From: Rhodobacter sp. CZR27
GTDB lineage: Bacteria; Pseudomonadota; Alphaproteobacteria; Rhodobacterales; Rhodobacteraceae
Assembly (NCBI RefSeq): GCF_002407205.1
Contig: NZ_CP023548.1
Coordinates: forward strand, 1,450,501 to 1,514,500
Direction: 5' to 3'
Length of the DNA: 64,000 nucleotides
Shown: positions 9,882 to 19,554 of the stretch, piece after piece
Layout: each line of letters starts with the position of its first letter
Numbering within the stretch: the stretch's first letter is position 1
Program-made: the position numbers and the translations under genes
The notes under the pieces: generated by a model
Databases searched by the model: none
What the model was told of the DNA's origin: nothing
What the model saw: the letters and a program-made list of their open reading frames with translations, nothing else

Positions 9882-11213
9882 TCAGGGCAGGGCGTCGAGA
9901 AGCAGGTCCGGCCGGATGCCGAGAAGCAGGGTGGCACCCGTCGCCAGAAGCAGCAGAACCCGCTCGGCGCCGGGAAGCGCCGGGCTTGCCGGATCGGGCA
10001 GGCGGCGGAAGATCACGGCCACGAAGCGCAGGTAGTAATAGGCCCCCAGCGCGGCGCCGGTGAGCGCGAGGCCGAGCAGGACCCAGGCGCGGGCCTCGAT
10101 CAGGGCGGTGAAGATGACATACTTGCCGAAGAAGCCGGCCGAGACCGGCAGGCCGGCCAGCGAGATCAGCGCCAGCGCCAGCGCCCATCCGGCCAGCGGC
10201 CTTTGCCAGACGAGGCCGCGCAGGTCGCCGATCCGCGCCTCCGGCCCGACGAGGGTCGAGACGCAGAGCGCGGCCAGAAGCGCCGGGGCATAGACAACGA
10301 TGTAGAAGAGCGCGGCGTCATGCGCCCCCGCTGCGCCGGCACCGAGCACCGCCGCCACATATCCCGCATGGCCGATCGAGGAATAGCCTAGCATCCGCGC
10401 CATCCCGTCCTGCCTGAGCGCGACGAGGTTGCCGAGCAGGATCGATGCGCCGCCGAACAGCGCAAGGCCGATCCCCCAGCCGGCGGGCGGCCCGACCGTG
10501 TCGAGCCGGACGATTGCCGCGACGACCGCGACCTTCGATGCGGCGCCCGCGAAGGCCGCAGCGGCCCCGGGCGCGCCCGTGAAGGCGTCCGGCGTCCACA
10601 TGTGGAACGGCACCAGCGCCATCTTGAAGGCAAGGCCCGCCAGCAGCAGCGCCGCGGCGGCGGCGACAAGCGCGCCGCGGTGCGACAGTGCCGCGAACTC
10701 GAGCGAGCCGGTGGCGGCATGGGCGAGGGCGAGGCCCATCAGCAGCGTCGCCGCCCCCGCCGCGCCGAGGATGAGGAACTTGTATCCGGCCTCCAGCGCG
10801 ACGGCCGACAGCGGCAGCACGAAGAGCGCGACCAGGGCCAGCGTGACCAGCTCCAGCCCGAGAAGAAGGCTTGCCGCATGGGTGGCCCCCGACAGCAGCG
10901 CGCCGCCCATCGTCGCAAGCAGCAGAAGCGCCGGCCCCTCGCGCGAGGGGCCCCCGGGCCGCAGGAAGGCGAGACTGCCAAGCCCGCTCAGGCAGACCAC
11001 GAGCCCCGCCAGCCGCGCCAGCCGGTCGTCGACGATCAGGGCGAAGGTCGCGTCGGGCGCGGGAAGCCGCAGCCCGAACGCCACGGCCGCCGCCGCCAGC
11101 GCAAGGGCCGCAAGCGCGCGCGACAGGGCCGGCGCGCGCGGTGCGGCCAGCATCGCGGCGACGGCACCGCCGCCCAGCAGGATCAGCGGCAGGAGAGGGA
11201 GAAGGCCGGGCAT
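9882..11213 (-). CDS. nuoN: NADH-quinone oxidoreductase subunit N
   Basis: A 443-residue antiporter-like membrane subunit of complex I and the last gene of the operon. It has about 13-14 hydrophobic helices. The Proton_antipo_M core includes LAFKMALVPFHMWTPD with its conserved lysine, and GYSSIGHAGYV. It is one of the three proton-pumping modules with NuoL and NuoM. The start overlaps the nuoM stop (ATGA). The protein is somewhat shorter than the 470-490 residues common in the family, mostly at the ends. No clear terminator is seen in the 64 bp after it. Confidence 0.93.
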   Translation of the reverse strand: MPGLLPLLPLILLGGGAVAAMLAAPRAPALSRALAALALAAAAVAFGLRLPAPDATFALIVDDRLARLAGLVVCLSGLGSLAFLRPGGPSREGPALLLLATMGGALLSGATHAASLLLGLELVTLALVALFVLPLSAVALEAGYKFLILGAAGAATLLMGLALAHAATGSLEFAALSHRGALVAAAAALLLAGLAFKMALVPFHMWTPDAFTGAPGAAAAFAGAASKVAVVAAIVRLDTVGPPAGWGIGLALFGGASILLGNLVALRQDGMARMLGYSSIGHAGYVAAVLGAGAAGAHDAALFYIVVYAPALLAALCVSTLVGPEARIGDLRGLVWQRPLAGWALALALISLAGLPVSAGFFGKYVIFTALIEARAWVLLGLALTGAALGAYYYLRFVAVIFRRLPDPASPALPGAERVLLLLATGATLLLGIRPDLLLDALP

Positions 11214-12661
11214 CAGGGAATCGCCACCGGTGCGAGTGCCGCCCCCACCGCGCCTTCCAGCGCGCCCATCAGCAGCTGCGGCAGCATCCCGAACAGCAGC
11301 GTCGCCACGGCGAGCAGCACGATCGGACCCATCTCGCGCAGGGTCAGGTCCTCGAGCGTCTCGGTGCGGCGCGACTTGCCGAACACCACCCGCTTGAACA
11401 GCCGCGTGGCATAGACGACCGAAACGACCAGCGAGATCAGCGTGATCGAGGCGAAGATCCAGTTCACCTGGAACATGCCGGTGATGACCAGCGCCTCTCC
11501 CAGGAAGTTCGCCGTGCCCGGCATGGCCAGCGCAGCCGAAAAGAACACCGCGAAGGCCGCGGCGAAGCGGGGCGCGTTCTGCTGCAGCCCGCCCAGCTCG
11601 CGCAGGTCGCGCGTGCCGGTGCGGTCATAGAGCGCGCCAATCAGCAGGAACAGCGCCGAGGCCGAGAAGGCATGCGCCACCATCTCGACGCCCGCGCCCA
11701 TCAGCGAGAAATACACCCCGCCGCACAGGCCCATCAGCACGATGCTCATGTGCGCGACCGAGGTATAGGCCACCAGCCGCTTGGCGTCGGTCTGTCCGCA
11801 GGCCAGCAGCGCGCCATAGATCGAGCCGAAGGCGCCGAGGGCAAGGCCCCAGGGCGCCAGCGTGGCGAAGCCTTCCGGGAACAGCATCGGCGGGAAGCGG
11901 AACAGGCCGTAGGCCCCGGTCTTCAGCAGCAGGCCCGCCAGCAGGATCGAGCCCGCGGTCGGCGCCTGGGTATGCGCGTCGGGCAGCCAGGCATGCAGCG
12001 GCGGCACCGGCAGCTTGACCAGGAAGGCGCCAGCGAACCCCAGCAGCAGGATCACCTGCACGCCGTGCGGGATCTGGCGCCCGGCGATCTCGAAGGCGTC
12101 GAAGGTCACGACCTCGCCGCTGGCGCCGAGGTAGAACACCGCCGCCAGCAGCCCGAGGCCCGCCACCGCGTTGAACACCAGGAACTTCAGCGCCGCTGCC
12201 TCGCGGTCGCCGTGGCCCCAGACCGAGATCAGCAGGAAGGCGGGGACCAGCATCAGCTCCCAGAAGAAGGCGAAGACCAGAAGGTCGAAGGACAGGAAGA
12301 CCCCGTTCGACGCCGCGACCGTCCACAGAAGGGCCGCGTTCAGCAGTCCGGAATGCTCGGTGATCTTCCAGGACACGACGACCGACACGATCCCCAGCGC
12401 CAGCGACACGACCAGCAGCGCGGCCGACAGCCCGTCCATCGCCAGGATGACCTGCAGCCCCATCGATGGCGCCCAGGCGAAGCGCTCGAAGGCGATCCAG
12501 CGGCCCTCCTCGGGGGTGAGACAGGCGAGGATCAGGATGACCAGCGCAAGGGCCAGCGCCGCTACGGCGACCCAGCGTTCGGCATCCCGGCCCCAGCGCG
12601 GCGCGAAAAGCGCGGCGATCCCGCCGAAGAACGGCAGCAGGATGAGCGCGGTCAGTTCCAT
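11213..12661 (-). CDS. nuoM: NADH-quinone oxidoreductase subunit M
   Basis: A 482-residue proton-pumping subunit. Conserved features include the glutamate-bearing FFWELMLVPAF segment, the lysine-bearing FLVKLPVPPLHAWLPDAHTQAP helix (the hallmark of the antiporter family) and YTSVAHMS. The chosen ATG gives MELTALILLPFF and overlaps the end of nuoL by 10 bp. Another in-frame ATG four codons upstream (12673) is possible. It ends in an ATGA overlap with nuoN. Confidence 0.94.
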   Translation of the reverse strand: MELTALILLPFFGGIAALFAPRWGRDAERWVAVAALALALVILILACLTPEEGRWIAFERFAWAPSMGLQVILAMDGLSAALLVVSLALGIVSVVVSWKITEHSGLLNAALLWTVAASNGVFLSFDLLVFAFFWELMLVPAFLLISVWGHGDREAAALKFLVFNAVAGLGLLAAVFYLGASGEVVTFDAFEIAGRQIPHGVQVILLLGFAGAFLVKLPVPPLHAWLPDAHTQAPTAGSILLAGLLLKTGAYGLFRFPPMLFPEGFATLAPWGLALGAFGSIYGALLACGQTDAKRLVAYTSVAHMSIVLMGLCGGVYFSLMGAGVEMVAHAFSASALFLLIGALYDRTGTRDLRELGGLQQNAPRFAAAFAVFFSAALAMPGTANFLGEALVITGMFQVNWIFASITLISLVVSVVYATRLFKRVVFGKSRRTETLEDLTLREMGPIVLLAVATLLFGMLPQLLMGALEGAVGAALAPVAIP

Positions 12662-14754
12662 GTCGTACCCCATGCAATCACAAGAAGCGCGGCGGTCCCG
12701 AAGGCCGCGCCCAGCGCGTAATCCCGGCTCCGCCCGGTCTGGATCGCGCGCGCGAGCACCCACAGCCGAACGAGCCGGTTCGCGAACCTCATCCAGAACC
12801 GGTCGAACCGGTCATGCGCGAGTGGCGTCACGATCGCCTGCACGGTCTGCAGGACGAAGGTGACGGGCAGGTTGCCCACCGGGTCCACCGTTCCGCCGCG
12901 ATGGCCGTTCAGCCAGCGCACGAGGTTCACGAAGGGCCGCACGAACAGCGCCTGATAGATCCCGTCCATCCGTGCGCCCCGGCTGAGCCAGCGAACCAGC
13001 TGCACCTGGCGCTCGTCTCGCTCGTCCTCGGTCAGGGGGCTGCGGCGGTCGCGGCTCAGCCAGCGGACGAGCCGCACGTAGGGCTCGATCACCCAGCGCT
13101 GGAACTTGCGGTCAAGCCGCGTCGGCCGCCGCATGTCCCTCGCCCCCGCGACGGCCGCGGCGAGCGACGGCACGAAGGTCAGAAGCGCCGCCCCGACGAG
13201 GCCGACGAAGGGCGCGAGACCGGCCAGCAGCGCCGGCAGCGGGGCGGCATGGGGAAACTCTCCGCCCAGGAAGCGGATGATGGGGGCGACCAGCACCCCG
13301 CCGAGGATCGAGCCGGTGGCCAGCACCACCAGCGGGATCACGATGAAGCCGCTGCCCACGCGGCTGCGGAAATGCAGGTCGAGCATGACCGGATGGCCAT
13401 GCCGGGCGCGGCTGACGTGCTCGGGCTCGGGCAGCAGGGCCTCGAACACCGGGCGGAAGGCATAGACGGCGGTGCAGACCGCAGTCAGCAGCGCCAGCGT
13501 CCAGACCGCGATCCCGAAGGCGCCGCTGTTCCAGGCGGCGGACAGCACCGCCTCCTTCGACCACCAGCCGGCGGTGATGAAGGGCACCCCCGCCAGCGAG
13601 GCCGCCCCGGCGACATAGGCGGTATAGGCCACCGGGCGACGGCGCACCGCACCGCGCATCGCCGCCATGCTGGTCCCAAGATCCGAGCCGTGGGTAATGT
13701 CGCCCGCGGCAAGGAACAGCAGCGACTTGAACATGGCATGGACGACGAAATGGCCGATGGCGACCGCCGGCGCACCCACGCCGACCGCCAGCACCATGAA
13801 TCCGATCTGGCTGATCGAGGAATAGGCGAGAAGCCGCTTCACGTCGGACTGGAACACCGCGGACAGCGCTCCGAAGGCCGCCGTGCCCACCCCGAACAGC
13901 GCGGCGATCATCTGCACCGCGGGTTCGGACATGACGATGGGCGAGAAGCGCGCCAGCATGAAGGCGCCCGCCGCCACCATCGTGGCCGAATGCAGCAGCG
14001 CCGAGACCGGCGTGGGCCCGGCCATGGCCGAGGGGAGCCAGGTGTGGAAGGGCACCTGCGCCGACTTGCCCAGCGCGCCCCCAAGGATCAGCAGCGCGAT
14101 CACCACATGCCGCTCCTCGGTCATCGTGGCGCCGGCCGGGATCAGCACGTCGAGCCGGACCGAGTTCGCCTCGAGGAACAAGAGCAGCAGGCCCGCGAGC
14201 AGGAAGGCATCCGCGAAGCGCGTGATGATGAAGGCCTTGCGCCCCGCCGCCACCGCCTGCGGCAGGCTGGTGTTGTAGGCGATCAGGAAGAACGAGCAGA
14301 GCCCCATCAGCTCCCACCCGAAGAAGAAGGTGATGGTGTCGCCAGCCAGCACCATCGTCAGCATGGCGGCGAGGAACAGGTTCATCAGGGCGAAGAAGCG
14401 GCGCAGGTCCGCGATGCGGGCATCCGACATGTAGTCGATGGCATAGACCATCACCATCGCGCCCACTCCGGCGACCGTCACGCCCACAAGCGCGCTCATC
14501 GGGTCGAGGAGCAGCGCAAGCGCCACCTCGGCCTGTCCGAAGACCAGCGTGAAGATCGGCACGACGCCGTGGCATTCGCTTCCGAGGCAGATGCCGAGCA
14601 GCGGCAGCATGACCAGAAGCGGCGCGATGCCGCCCAGCAGCGCCAGCGCCTGCACCGCCTTGCGGCGCAGGAAGAACGGATCGAGCCCGAGGATCAGGAA
14701 GACCGCCAGCGGCGGCGACGGCACGAGCAGCAGCAGGAGATAGGGGCTCAGCAT
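12652..14754 (-). CDS. nuoL: NADH-quinone oxidoreductase subunit L
   Basis: A 700-residue subunit, longer than the roughly 610 of E. coli NuoL. The core has the antiporter signatures: FFFGWELMGLCSFFLI, a lysine in GKSAQVPFHTWLPSAM, AYSSISQIGFM and a histidine in FKSLLFLAAG. The extra length is in the region after the last core helix, where the lateral helix HL lies. There the motif LVRWL occurs three times (coding bases 13054-13071, 12982-12999 and 12907-12924), spaced 24 and 25 residues. The gene starts 1 bp after nuoK. See the finding on this repeat. Confidence 0.93.
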   Translation of the reverse strand: MLSPYLLLLLVPSPPLAVFLILGLDPFFLRRKAVQALALLGGIAPLLVMLPLLGICLGSECHGVVPIFTLVFGQAEVALALLLDPMSALVGVTVAGVGAMVMVYAIDYMSDARIADLRRFFALMNLFLAAMLTMVLAGDTITFFFGWELMGLCSFFLIAYNTSLPQAVAAGRKAFIITRFADAFLLAGLLLLFLEANSVRLDVLIPAGATMTEERHVVIALLILGGALGKSAQVPFHTWLPSAMAGPTPVSALLHSATMVAAGAFMLARFSPIVMSEPAVQMIAALFGVGTAAFGALSAVFQSDVKRLLAYSSISQIGFMVLAVGVGAPAVAIGHFVVHAMFKSLLFLAAGDITHGSDLGTSMAAMRGAVRRRPVAYTAYVAGAASLAGVPFITAGWWSKEAVLSAAWNSGAFGIAVWTLALLTAVCTAVYAFRPVFEALLPEPEHVSRARHGHPVMLDLHFRSRVGSGFIVIPLVVLATGSILGGVLVAPIIRFLGGEFPHAAPLPALLAGLAPFVGLVGAALLTFVPSLAAAVAGARDMRRPTRLDRKFQRWVIEPYVRLVRWLSRDRRSPLTEDERDERQVQLVRWLSRGARMDGIYQALFVRPFVNLVRWLNGHRGGTVDPVGNLPVTFVLQTVQAIVTPLAHDRFDRFWMRFANRLVRLWVLARAIQTGRSRDYALGAAFGTAALLVIAWGTTWN

Positions 14755-14755
14755 C

Positions 14756-15064
14756 TCAGTGCCTCAGCCTCGTGATCGTGTCGCTGTCCTCGACATCCGC
14801 CACCCGCCCCAGCGCGAGATAGAGCGCAAGCCCCAGCGCGACCTCGGCCGCCGCGAGGATGACGATCAGCACGAACATCCCCTGTCCCTGCTGGCTGCCG
14901 TGGAAGGCACCCCCGGCAAGGAAGGCAAGTGCCGGCCCGGCCAGCATCAGCTCGAGCGAGATCAGCTGGAACAGGATCGCCCGCCGCGCGAGCAGCCCGA
15001 AGAAGCCCGTGACGAAGAGGCCGCCGGCAAGGATCAGCAGCAGGCTCAGCGTGGTCGCGCTCAT
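14756..15064 (-). CDS. nuoK: NADH-quinone oxidoreductase subunit K
   Basis: A 102-residue, three-helix membrane subunit of complex I (Mrp C-like). The conserved glutamates lie in QLISLELMLAG (helix 2) and AAAEVALGLAL (helix 3), which form part of the central hydrophilic proton axis. The start overlaps the nuoJ stop by 4 bp. The length is normal for the family. Confidence 0.93.
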   Translation of the reverse strand: MSATTLSLLLILAGGLFVTGFFGLLARRAILFQLISLELMLAGPALAFLAGGAFHGSQQGQGMFVLIVILAAAEVALGLALYLALGRVADVEDSDTITRLRH

Positions 15065-15549
15065 CCGTCGCGCCTCCGCCGGCCGAGGTGGCGCGCGCCC
15101 ATCAGGGCTGCGAGCAGCAGGCCCGAGGCCGCCTCGACCGCCAGCGCCCAGGGACCGAAGAGCAGGGCGCCGAGGCTCTGCTCCGGCCCCGCCACGGGCT
15201 GAGCCGCGCCGGACGCCAGCCCCAGCGCCAGCGGCATGGCCACCATCGCCACCGCCGCCGCTGGCCGTTTCCACCCCTCGGCCAGCCGCGCACGCTCGCG
15301 CGCCAGCGCCTCGGGTGAGGCGTCAACGGTCATCACCACGAAGACGAAGACTGCGACGATCGCCCCGGCATAGATCAGCACCTGCACGGCGCCGGCAAAG
15401 CTTGCGCCCAGCGCGAAGAAGCAGGCCGCCAGCGACAGCAGCGCCGCGACCAGCCAGATCAGCGCATGGACGATCGCCGGCCGCGTCACGGCGAGGATCG
15501 CGCAGGCGAGCGCCACGGCGGCGCACCAGAGGGCGACGAACTGGCTCAT
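15061..15549 (-). CDS. nuoJ: NADH-quinone oxidoreductase subunit J
   Basis: A 162-residue, five-helix membrane subunit of complex I. The third helix carries the conserved [21 protein letters not shown] pattern, including the pi-bulge tyrosine region that controls the junction between the Q module and the membrane arm. The start overlaps the nuoI stop (ATGA) and the end overlaps nuoK. The open frame extends upstream through nuoI, but only the ATG at 15549 gives a NuoJ N-terminus. Confidence 0.92.
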   Translation of the reverse strand: MSQFVALWCAAVALACAILAVTRPAIVHALIWLVAALLSLAACFFALGASFAGAVQVLIYAGAIVAVFVFVVMTVDASPEALARERARLAEGWKRPAAAVAMVAMPLALGLASGAAQPVAGPEQSLGALLFGPWALAVEAASGLLLAALMGARHLGRRRRDG

Positions 15550-16040
15550 GGGCAGAGATCCTTCGGATCGACCGGCTGCTGGTCCTTTCCGGCTATGGCC
15601 TTGCCGGCCACGTCCCAGTAGCGGTAGCCGGGGCGCTTGCCCTCGCCTGCGATCAGCAGGTCCTGCTTCTCGTATTGCAGCGAGCCGCGGGCGTAGTCGG
15701 CCAGTTCCACGTCGGGCGTCAGCTGGATCGCCGAGGTCGGGCAGGCTTCCTCGCAGAAGCCGCAGAAGATGCAGCGGGCGAAGTTGATGCGGAAGGTCTC
15801 GGGATACCAGCGGCCGTCCTCGGTCTCGGCCTTGGTCACGTCGATGCAGTCCACGGGGCAGACGGCCGAGCAGAGGTTGCAGGCGACGCAACGCTCCTGC
15901 CCGTCGGGGTCGCGCGTCAGCACGATCCGGCCGCGGGTGCGCGGCGGCAGCACCTGCTTCACCTCGGGATATTCGACCGTCCGGGTCGGGGCGAAGGCCA
16001 TCCGGCCAACGCGGAAGAGACTGTCGAGGATGCCTTTCAC
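15546..16040 (-). CDS. nuoI: NADH-quinone oxidoreductase subunit I (8Fe-8S ferredoxin type)
   Basis: A 164-residue electron-transfer subunit carrying two [4Fe-4S] clusters (N6a and N6b). The motifs C51-x2-C54-x2-C57-x3-C61 and C90-x2-C93-x2-C96-x3-C100 are complete. It passes electrons from NuoG towards NuoB. The start is GTG at 16040, which overlaps the nuoH stop as GTGA; the next upstream ATG lies inside nuoH and has no family support. The C-terminus, with a GYRYWD motif, is typical. Confidence 0.93.
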   Translation of the reverse strand: MKGILDSLFRVGRMAFAPTRTVEYPEVKQVLPPRTRGRIVLTRDPDGQERCVACNLCSAVCPVDCIDVTKAETEDGRWYPETFRINFARCIFCGFCEEACPTSAIQLTPDVELADYARGSLQYEKQDLLIAGEGKRPGYRYWDVAGKAIAGKDQQPVDPKDLCP

Positions 16041-16990
16041 GCCGCCCTCCCCACCGCGATCCATGCCGTCAGAAGAAGGTTCAGGAGCGCGAGCGGCAGC
16101 GCCACCTTCCACGCGAAGCCGATCAGCTGGTCGTAGCGCGGCCGGGGCAGCGCCGCGCGCAGCCAGATGAAGACGACCGAGATCACTCCGACCTTCACAC
16201 CGAACCAGACCGGCCCGGGCAGCAGCGGACCCGCCCAGCCGCCGAGGAACAGCGTCGTGAACAGCGAGGCGACCAGCAGAACCGCGATGTATTCGCCAAG
16301 GAAGAACAGCGCGAAGCTCATGCCGGAGTATTCGGTCATGAAGCCGGCCACGAGGTCCTGTTCGGATTCCTGAAGGTCGAAGGGCAGGCGGTGCGCCGCG
16401 GCAATGCCGGCAAGGAAAAAAAGAGCCGCGCCAAGCGGTTGCAGCAGGATGAACCACGCCTCCTCCTGCGCGGCCACGATGTCGCCCATGCGGAACGAGC
16501 CGGCGAGCAGCACGCAGCCCATCAGCGAGAGGCCAAGGAAGCTTTCATAGGCCAGCATCTGCGCCGCGGCGCGCAGGCCGCCCAGCATGGCATAGCGGTT
16601 GCGCGAGCCCCAGGCGCCCAGCACCAGCGCCCAGACCGTCAGTGCCAGCATCCCCATCACGAAGAGCACGCCCATGTCGAGATCCGACACCGCAAGGCCC
16701 GGACCGAAGGCCACGACGCCGAAGCCCGCCAGCATCGGCGCGGCGGCAAGCGCGGGGGCGAGGCGGTAGGCGGCGACATCCGCCCCGGCGGGCGGCGCGT
16801 CCTCCTTGGTGATCAGCTTCACCGTGTCGGCCACCCATTGCAGGAAGCCGAAGGGGCCGACGCGGTTGGGGCCGAGCCGCTCCTGCAGGAAGCCGAGCAG
16901 CCGCCGCTCGACCCAGGTGAAGATGCCCGCCGCGGCGAGGAGCGCGACAAGCAGCAGGACGGAGAAGATCGCGACGAGGATCAGGTTCAT
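16037..16990 (-). CDS. nuoH: NADH-quinone oxidoreductase subunit H
   Basis: A 317-residue, eight-helix subunit that forms the quinone-entry channel with NuoB and NuoD. The first helix and loop read [20 protein letters not shown], and the central region carries the conserved acidic residues in [22 protein letters not shown]. The start overlaps the nuoG stop (ATGA). The open frame continues upstream but only as a shadow of nuoG. Confidence 0.94.
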   Translation of the reverse strand: MNLILVAIFSVLLLVALLAAAGIFTWVERRLLGFLQERLGPNRVGPFGFLQWVADTVKLITKEDAPPAGADVAAYRLAPALAAAPMLAGFGVVAFGPGLAVSDLDMGVLFVMGMLALTVWALVLGAWGSRNRYAMLGGLRAAAQMLAYESFLGLSLMGCVLLAGSFRMGDIVAAQEEAWFILLQPLGAALFFLAGIAAAHRLPFDLQESEQDLVAGFMTEYSGMSFALFFLGEYIAVLLVASLFTTLFLGGWAGPLLPGPVWFGVKVGVISVVFIWLRAALPRPRYDQLIGFAWKVALPLALLNLLLTAWIAVGRAA

Positions 16991-19554
16991 GCCTCCGCCT
17001 CCACCGTGACGAAGCGGGCATGGCCGCGCGCGCCGCTCAGGCCAAGGTGGCCGCGCGGAAGCGCCGGGTCGAGCGCGAGTGGTGCGGGCGCGGGGATGCC
17101 GTCGATGCGCAGCCGTGCGCCCTCGGCCAGACCCAGCGCCGCGGCATCCTCGGGGTGGAGCAGCACCCGCGGCGGCGGTGCACGCTCGGCCAGCGGCGGG
17201 CTTGCGCGGTCGGCGGAACTTGCCGCGAAGGGTTCGTGCAGCGGCAGGACGCGAAGGCCCTCGCCCGTTGCGTCCGCAAGCGGGGCGCCGGCGGGTCCGC
17301 TGCCGGGACGGATCAGCGCCACGCCCGGATCGCCGCCGCGCACCGGGCCGCCGACGCCTTCGGTGCCGAGCCATCCGCTGCTGGCGGAATGCAGGCCGGG
17401 CGCCGCGGCGGCGGCGCGCAGCGCGGGCGGCGCGTCGAGACCCTGCGCGCCCTCCATCGACCAGACCAGCGCCGAATGGGGATCCGCGGCGGGCTGGCCC
17501 TCGGCAACCCTTCCGGCGAGATCGAAGGCCGTCCGGCCGGAGGCGCGGGCAGGAAGGCGCGCGACGGGCGCCGCCTCGGCACCCGGGGCGGCCGCGACGA
17601 CCGCCGCAAGATCGGGGCAGTCATGCGCCAGCGCCGCGAGCATCTCGTCAAGCCGGGTCTCGGTGGCGCCGCAGAGCGGGCCGAGCAGACGCCAGGCCGG
17701 AACAAGGTCGGAGGGCCGCCCGGCGAAGAAGCGCTGCGCCCGGCCTTCGTGGTTGACGAAGGTGCCCGCGCTTTCGGCTGGCGCGGTGACCGGCAGCATC
17801 AGCTCGGCTCGGTCCGAGAGCGGCCCGTGCAGCCAGTCGAGAACCATGACCTCGGTCGCGGCGGCCATCAGGCGCTCGACGGTCTCGGCCGGTGCCCGGT
17901 CGGAAAGGGTCGCATCCAGCAGGATGACCGGGCGTGGCTCGGCCTCCAGTTCCGCGACCGCGCGGTCAAGCCGCGCGCCGCCCAGCAGCGCAAGGCCCAT
18001 GCTGCCCGCCTCGGGCGGGAACAGCGCGATCCGCGCCCTGGATCCCAGTGCCGCGGCAACCGCGGCCGCCGCCTCGGCCGGACCGGCAAGGCCGAGGCCC
18101 GCGCCCGCGATCACCACCGGCGCCTCGGCCGCCGCGAGGGCTGCGGCGATCGCCATGGCCAGCGGATCGGTCGTCGCGCCACCCACCGCTGCCGCCACGG
18201 CAAACCCGAACTCCGCCACCTCCGAGGGCGCGCGGCGGACCGGCCAGAGCGCCACCTCGTCGAGCGGATCGGGTAGGGCGGTCACCAGCGCCACCGGCGA
18301 GCGGCGGCCCTCGCCCGCGACCCGCACGGCGGCATCCATCCACTCCGGCACGCCCTTTTCGGCGGCGAGCCTGCGCTCGGCTCCGCGCGCCGCCTGCCGC
18401 AGCGCCAGCGCCGCGCGCGGGGCGGTGCCGGTCAGATCCTCGCCAAGGACCAGCACGGCATCGGCGCGCTCGATGTCGCGGATCGTCGCGATCCCGGCCG
18501 GGCCGGCGGGCAGGATTTCGGCCATCCGCCGCACCAGCGCCGCCTCGGGATCCGGGACGCCCGCAAAGAAGCGGTCCTCGCCCACCAGCCGGCGCAGCGC
18601 GAAATTCGATTCAAGACAGGCGCGGGGCGAGCCGATCCCCACCGCCCCCCGCGCGACCAGCGCCCGCGCCTCGGCCACCGCCTCGTCCCACAGGATCTCG
18701 CGGCCCTTGCGCCGGGGATGGCGCGGCCGGGGCGCCTCGGCCGCAAGCGCGCCGAACCGGCCGCGGTCGCAGAGGAACGAGCCGTTGATCGCGCCATGCG
18801 TCCGGTTCTGCACCTTGCGCAGGGTTCCCGCGAGCTCGAACAGCGTGATGTTGCAGCCGACCGAGCAGTTGGCGCAGATCGAGGGCGTGGCCGCCATGTC
18901 CCATGGCCGGGCATAGTGGCGCGACCACCAGCGGTCGTCGAAGACGCCGGTGGGACAAACCTCGGCAAGGTTGCCGGCGAAGGGGCTGTCGAGCGGCCCG
19001 GCCTCGGTGCGGCCGAACCACACCCGGTCATGCGCGCCCAGAACCTCGAAATCCTTGCCGCCAGCGTAGTCGCGGTAGAAGCGCAGGCAGCGGTAGCAGC
19101 CGATGCAGCGGTTCATCTCCTGCGTCAGCAGCGGCCCGTGGTCGGTGTTGCGATGCACCCGCTTGGCCACTTCGGCCCGGCGGCGGGTATGGCCCGAGGC
19201 CACCACCATATCCTGCAGATGGCAGGCGCCGCCTTCCTCGCAGACGGCACAATCGTGCGGGTGGTTCACCATCAGCCATTCGATGATCCGGGCGCGGAAA
19301 CGCTCGGCCTCGGGGTCGTGGACCTCGACGCGCTGGCCGTCCTTCGCCGGGATCATGCAGGCCATTTCCAGCCGGCCTGTCTCGTCCTCGGGTCCATCAA
19401 AGACCTTGACCGCGCAAAGCCGGCAGGCCCCGACGGAGCCAAGATCGCCGTGCCAGCAGAAATGCGGCACCTCGATGCCCTGCGACAGGCAGGTGGTCAG
19501 CAGGTCGTGCCCCCCCTCGACCTCGAGATCCCGGCCGTTCACGGTGATCTTCAT
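16987..19554 (-). CDS. nuoG: NADH-quinone oxidoreductase subunit G
   Basis: An 855-residue peripheral iron-sulfur subunit. The [2Fe-2S] ligands are C33, C44, C47 and C66. Cluster N5 is H98-x3-C102-x2-C105-x5-C111. N4 is C150-x2-C153-x2-C156 with C200. A fourth set, C227-x2-C230-x3-C234 and C262, corresponds to the extra N7 cluster found in E. coli and some bacteria but absent from mitochondria. The rest is a molybdopterin-oxidoreductase-like fold that binds no cofactor in this family. The ATG at 19554 overlaps the nuoF stop. A much longer frame upstream is a nuoF shadow. Confidence 0.94.
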   Translation of the reverse strand: MKITVNGRDLEVEGGHDLLTTCLSQGIEVPHFCWHGDLGSVGACRLCAVKVFDGPEDETGRLEMACMIPAKDGQRVEVHDPEAERFRARIIEWLMVNHPHDCAVCEEGGACHLQDMVVASGHTRRRAEVAKRVHRNTDHGPLLTQEMNRCIGCYRCLRFYRDYAGGKDFEVLGAHDRVWFGRTEAGPLDSPFAGNLAEVCPTGVFDDRWWSRHYARPWDMAATPSICANCSVGCNITLFELAGTLRKVQNRTHGAINGSFLCDRGRFGALAAEAPRPRHPRRKGREILWDEAVAEARALVARGAVGIGSPRACLESNFALRRLVGEDRFFAGVPDPEAALVRRMAEILPAGPAGIATIRDIERADAVLVLGEDLTGTAPRAALALRQAARGAERRLAAEKGVPEWMDAAVRVAGEGRRSPVALVTALPDPLDEVALWPVRRAPSEVAEFGFAVAAAVGGATTDPLAMAIAAALAAAEAPVVIAGAGLGLAGPAEAAAAVAAALGSRARIALFPPEAGSMGLALLGGARLDRAVAELEAEPRPVILLDATLSDRAPAETVERLMAAATEVMVLDWLHGPLSDRAELMLPVTAPAESAGTFVNHEGRAQRFFAGRPSDLVPAWRLLGPLCGATETRLDEMLAALAHDCPDLAAVVAAAPGAEAAPVARLPARASGRTAFDLAGRVAEGQPAADPHSALVWSMEGAQGLDAPPALRAAAAAPGLHSASSGWLGTEGVGGPVRGGDPGVALIRPGSGPAGAPLADATGEGLRVLPLHEPFAASSADRASPPLAERAPPPRVLLHPEDAAALGLAEGARLRIDGIPAPAPLALDPALPRGHLGLSGARGHARFVTVEAEA

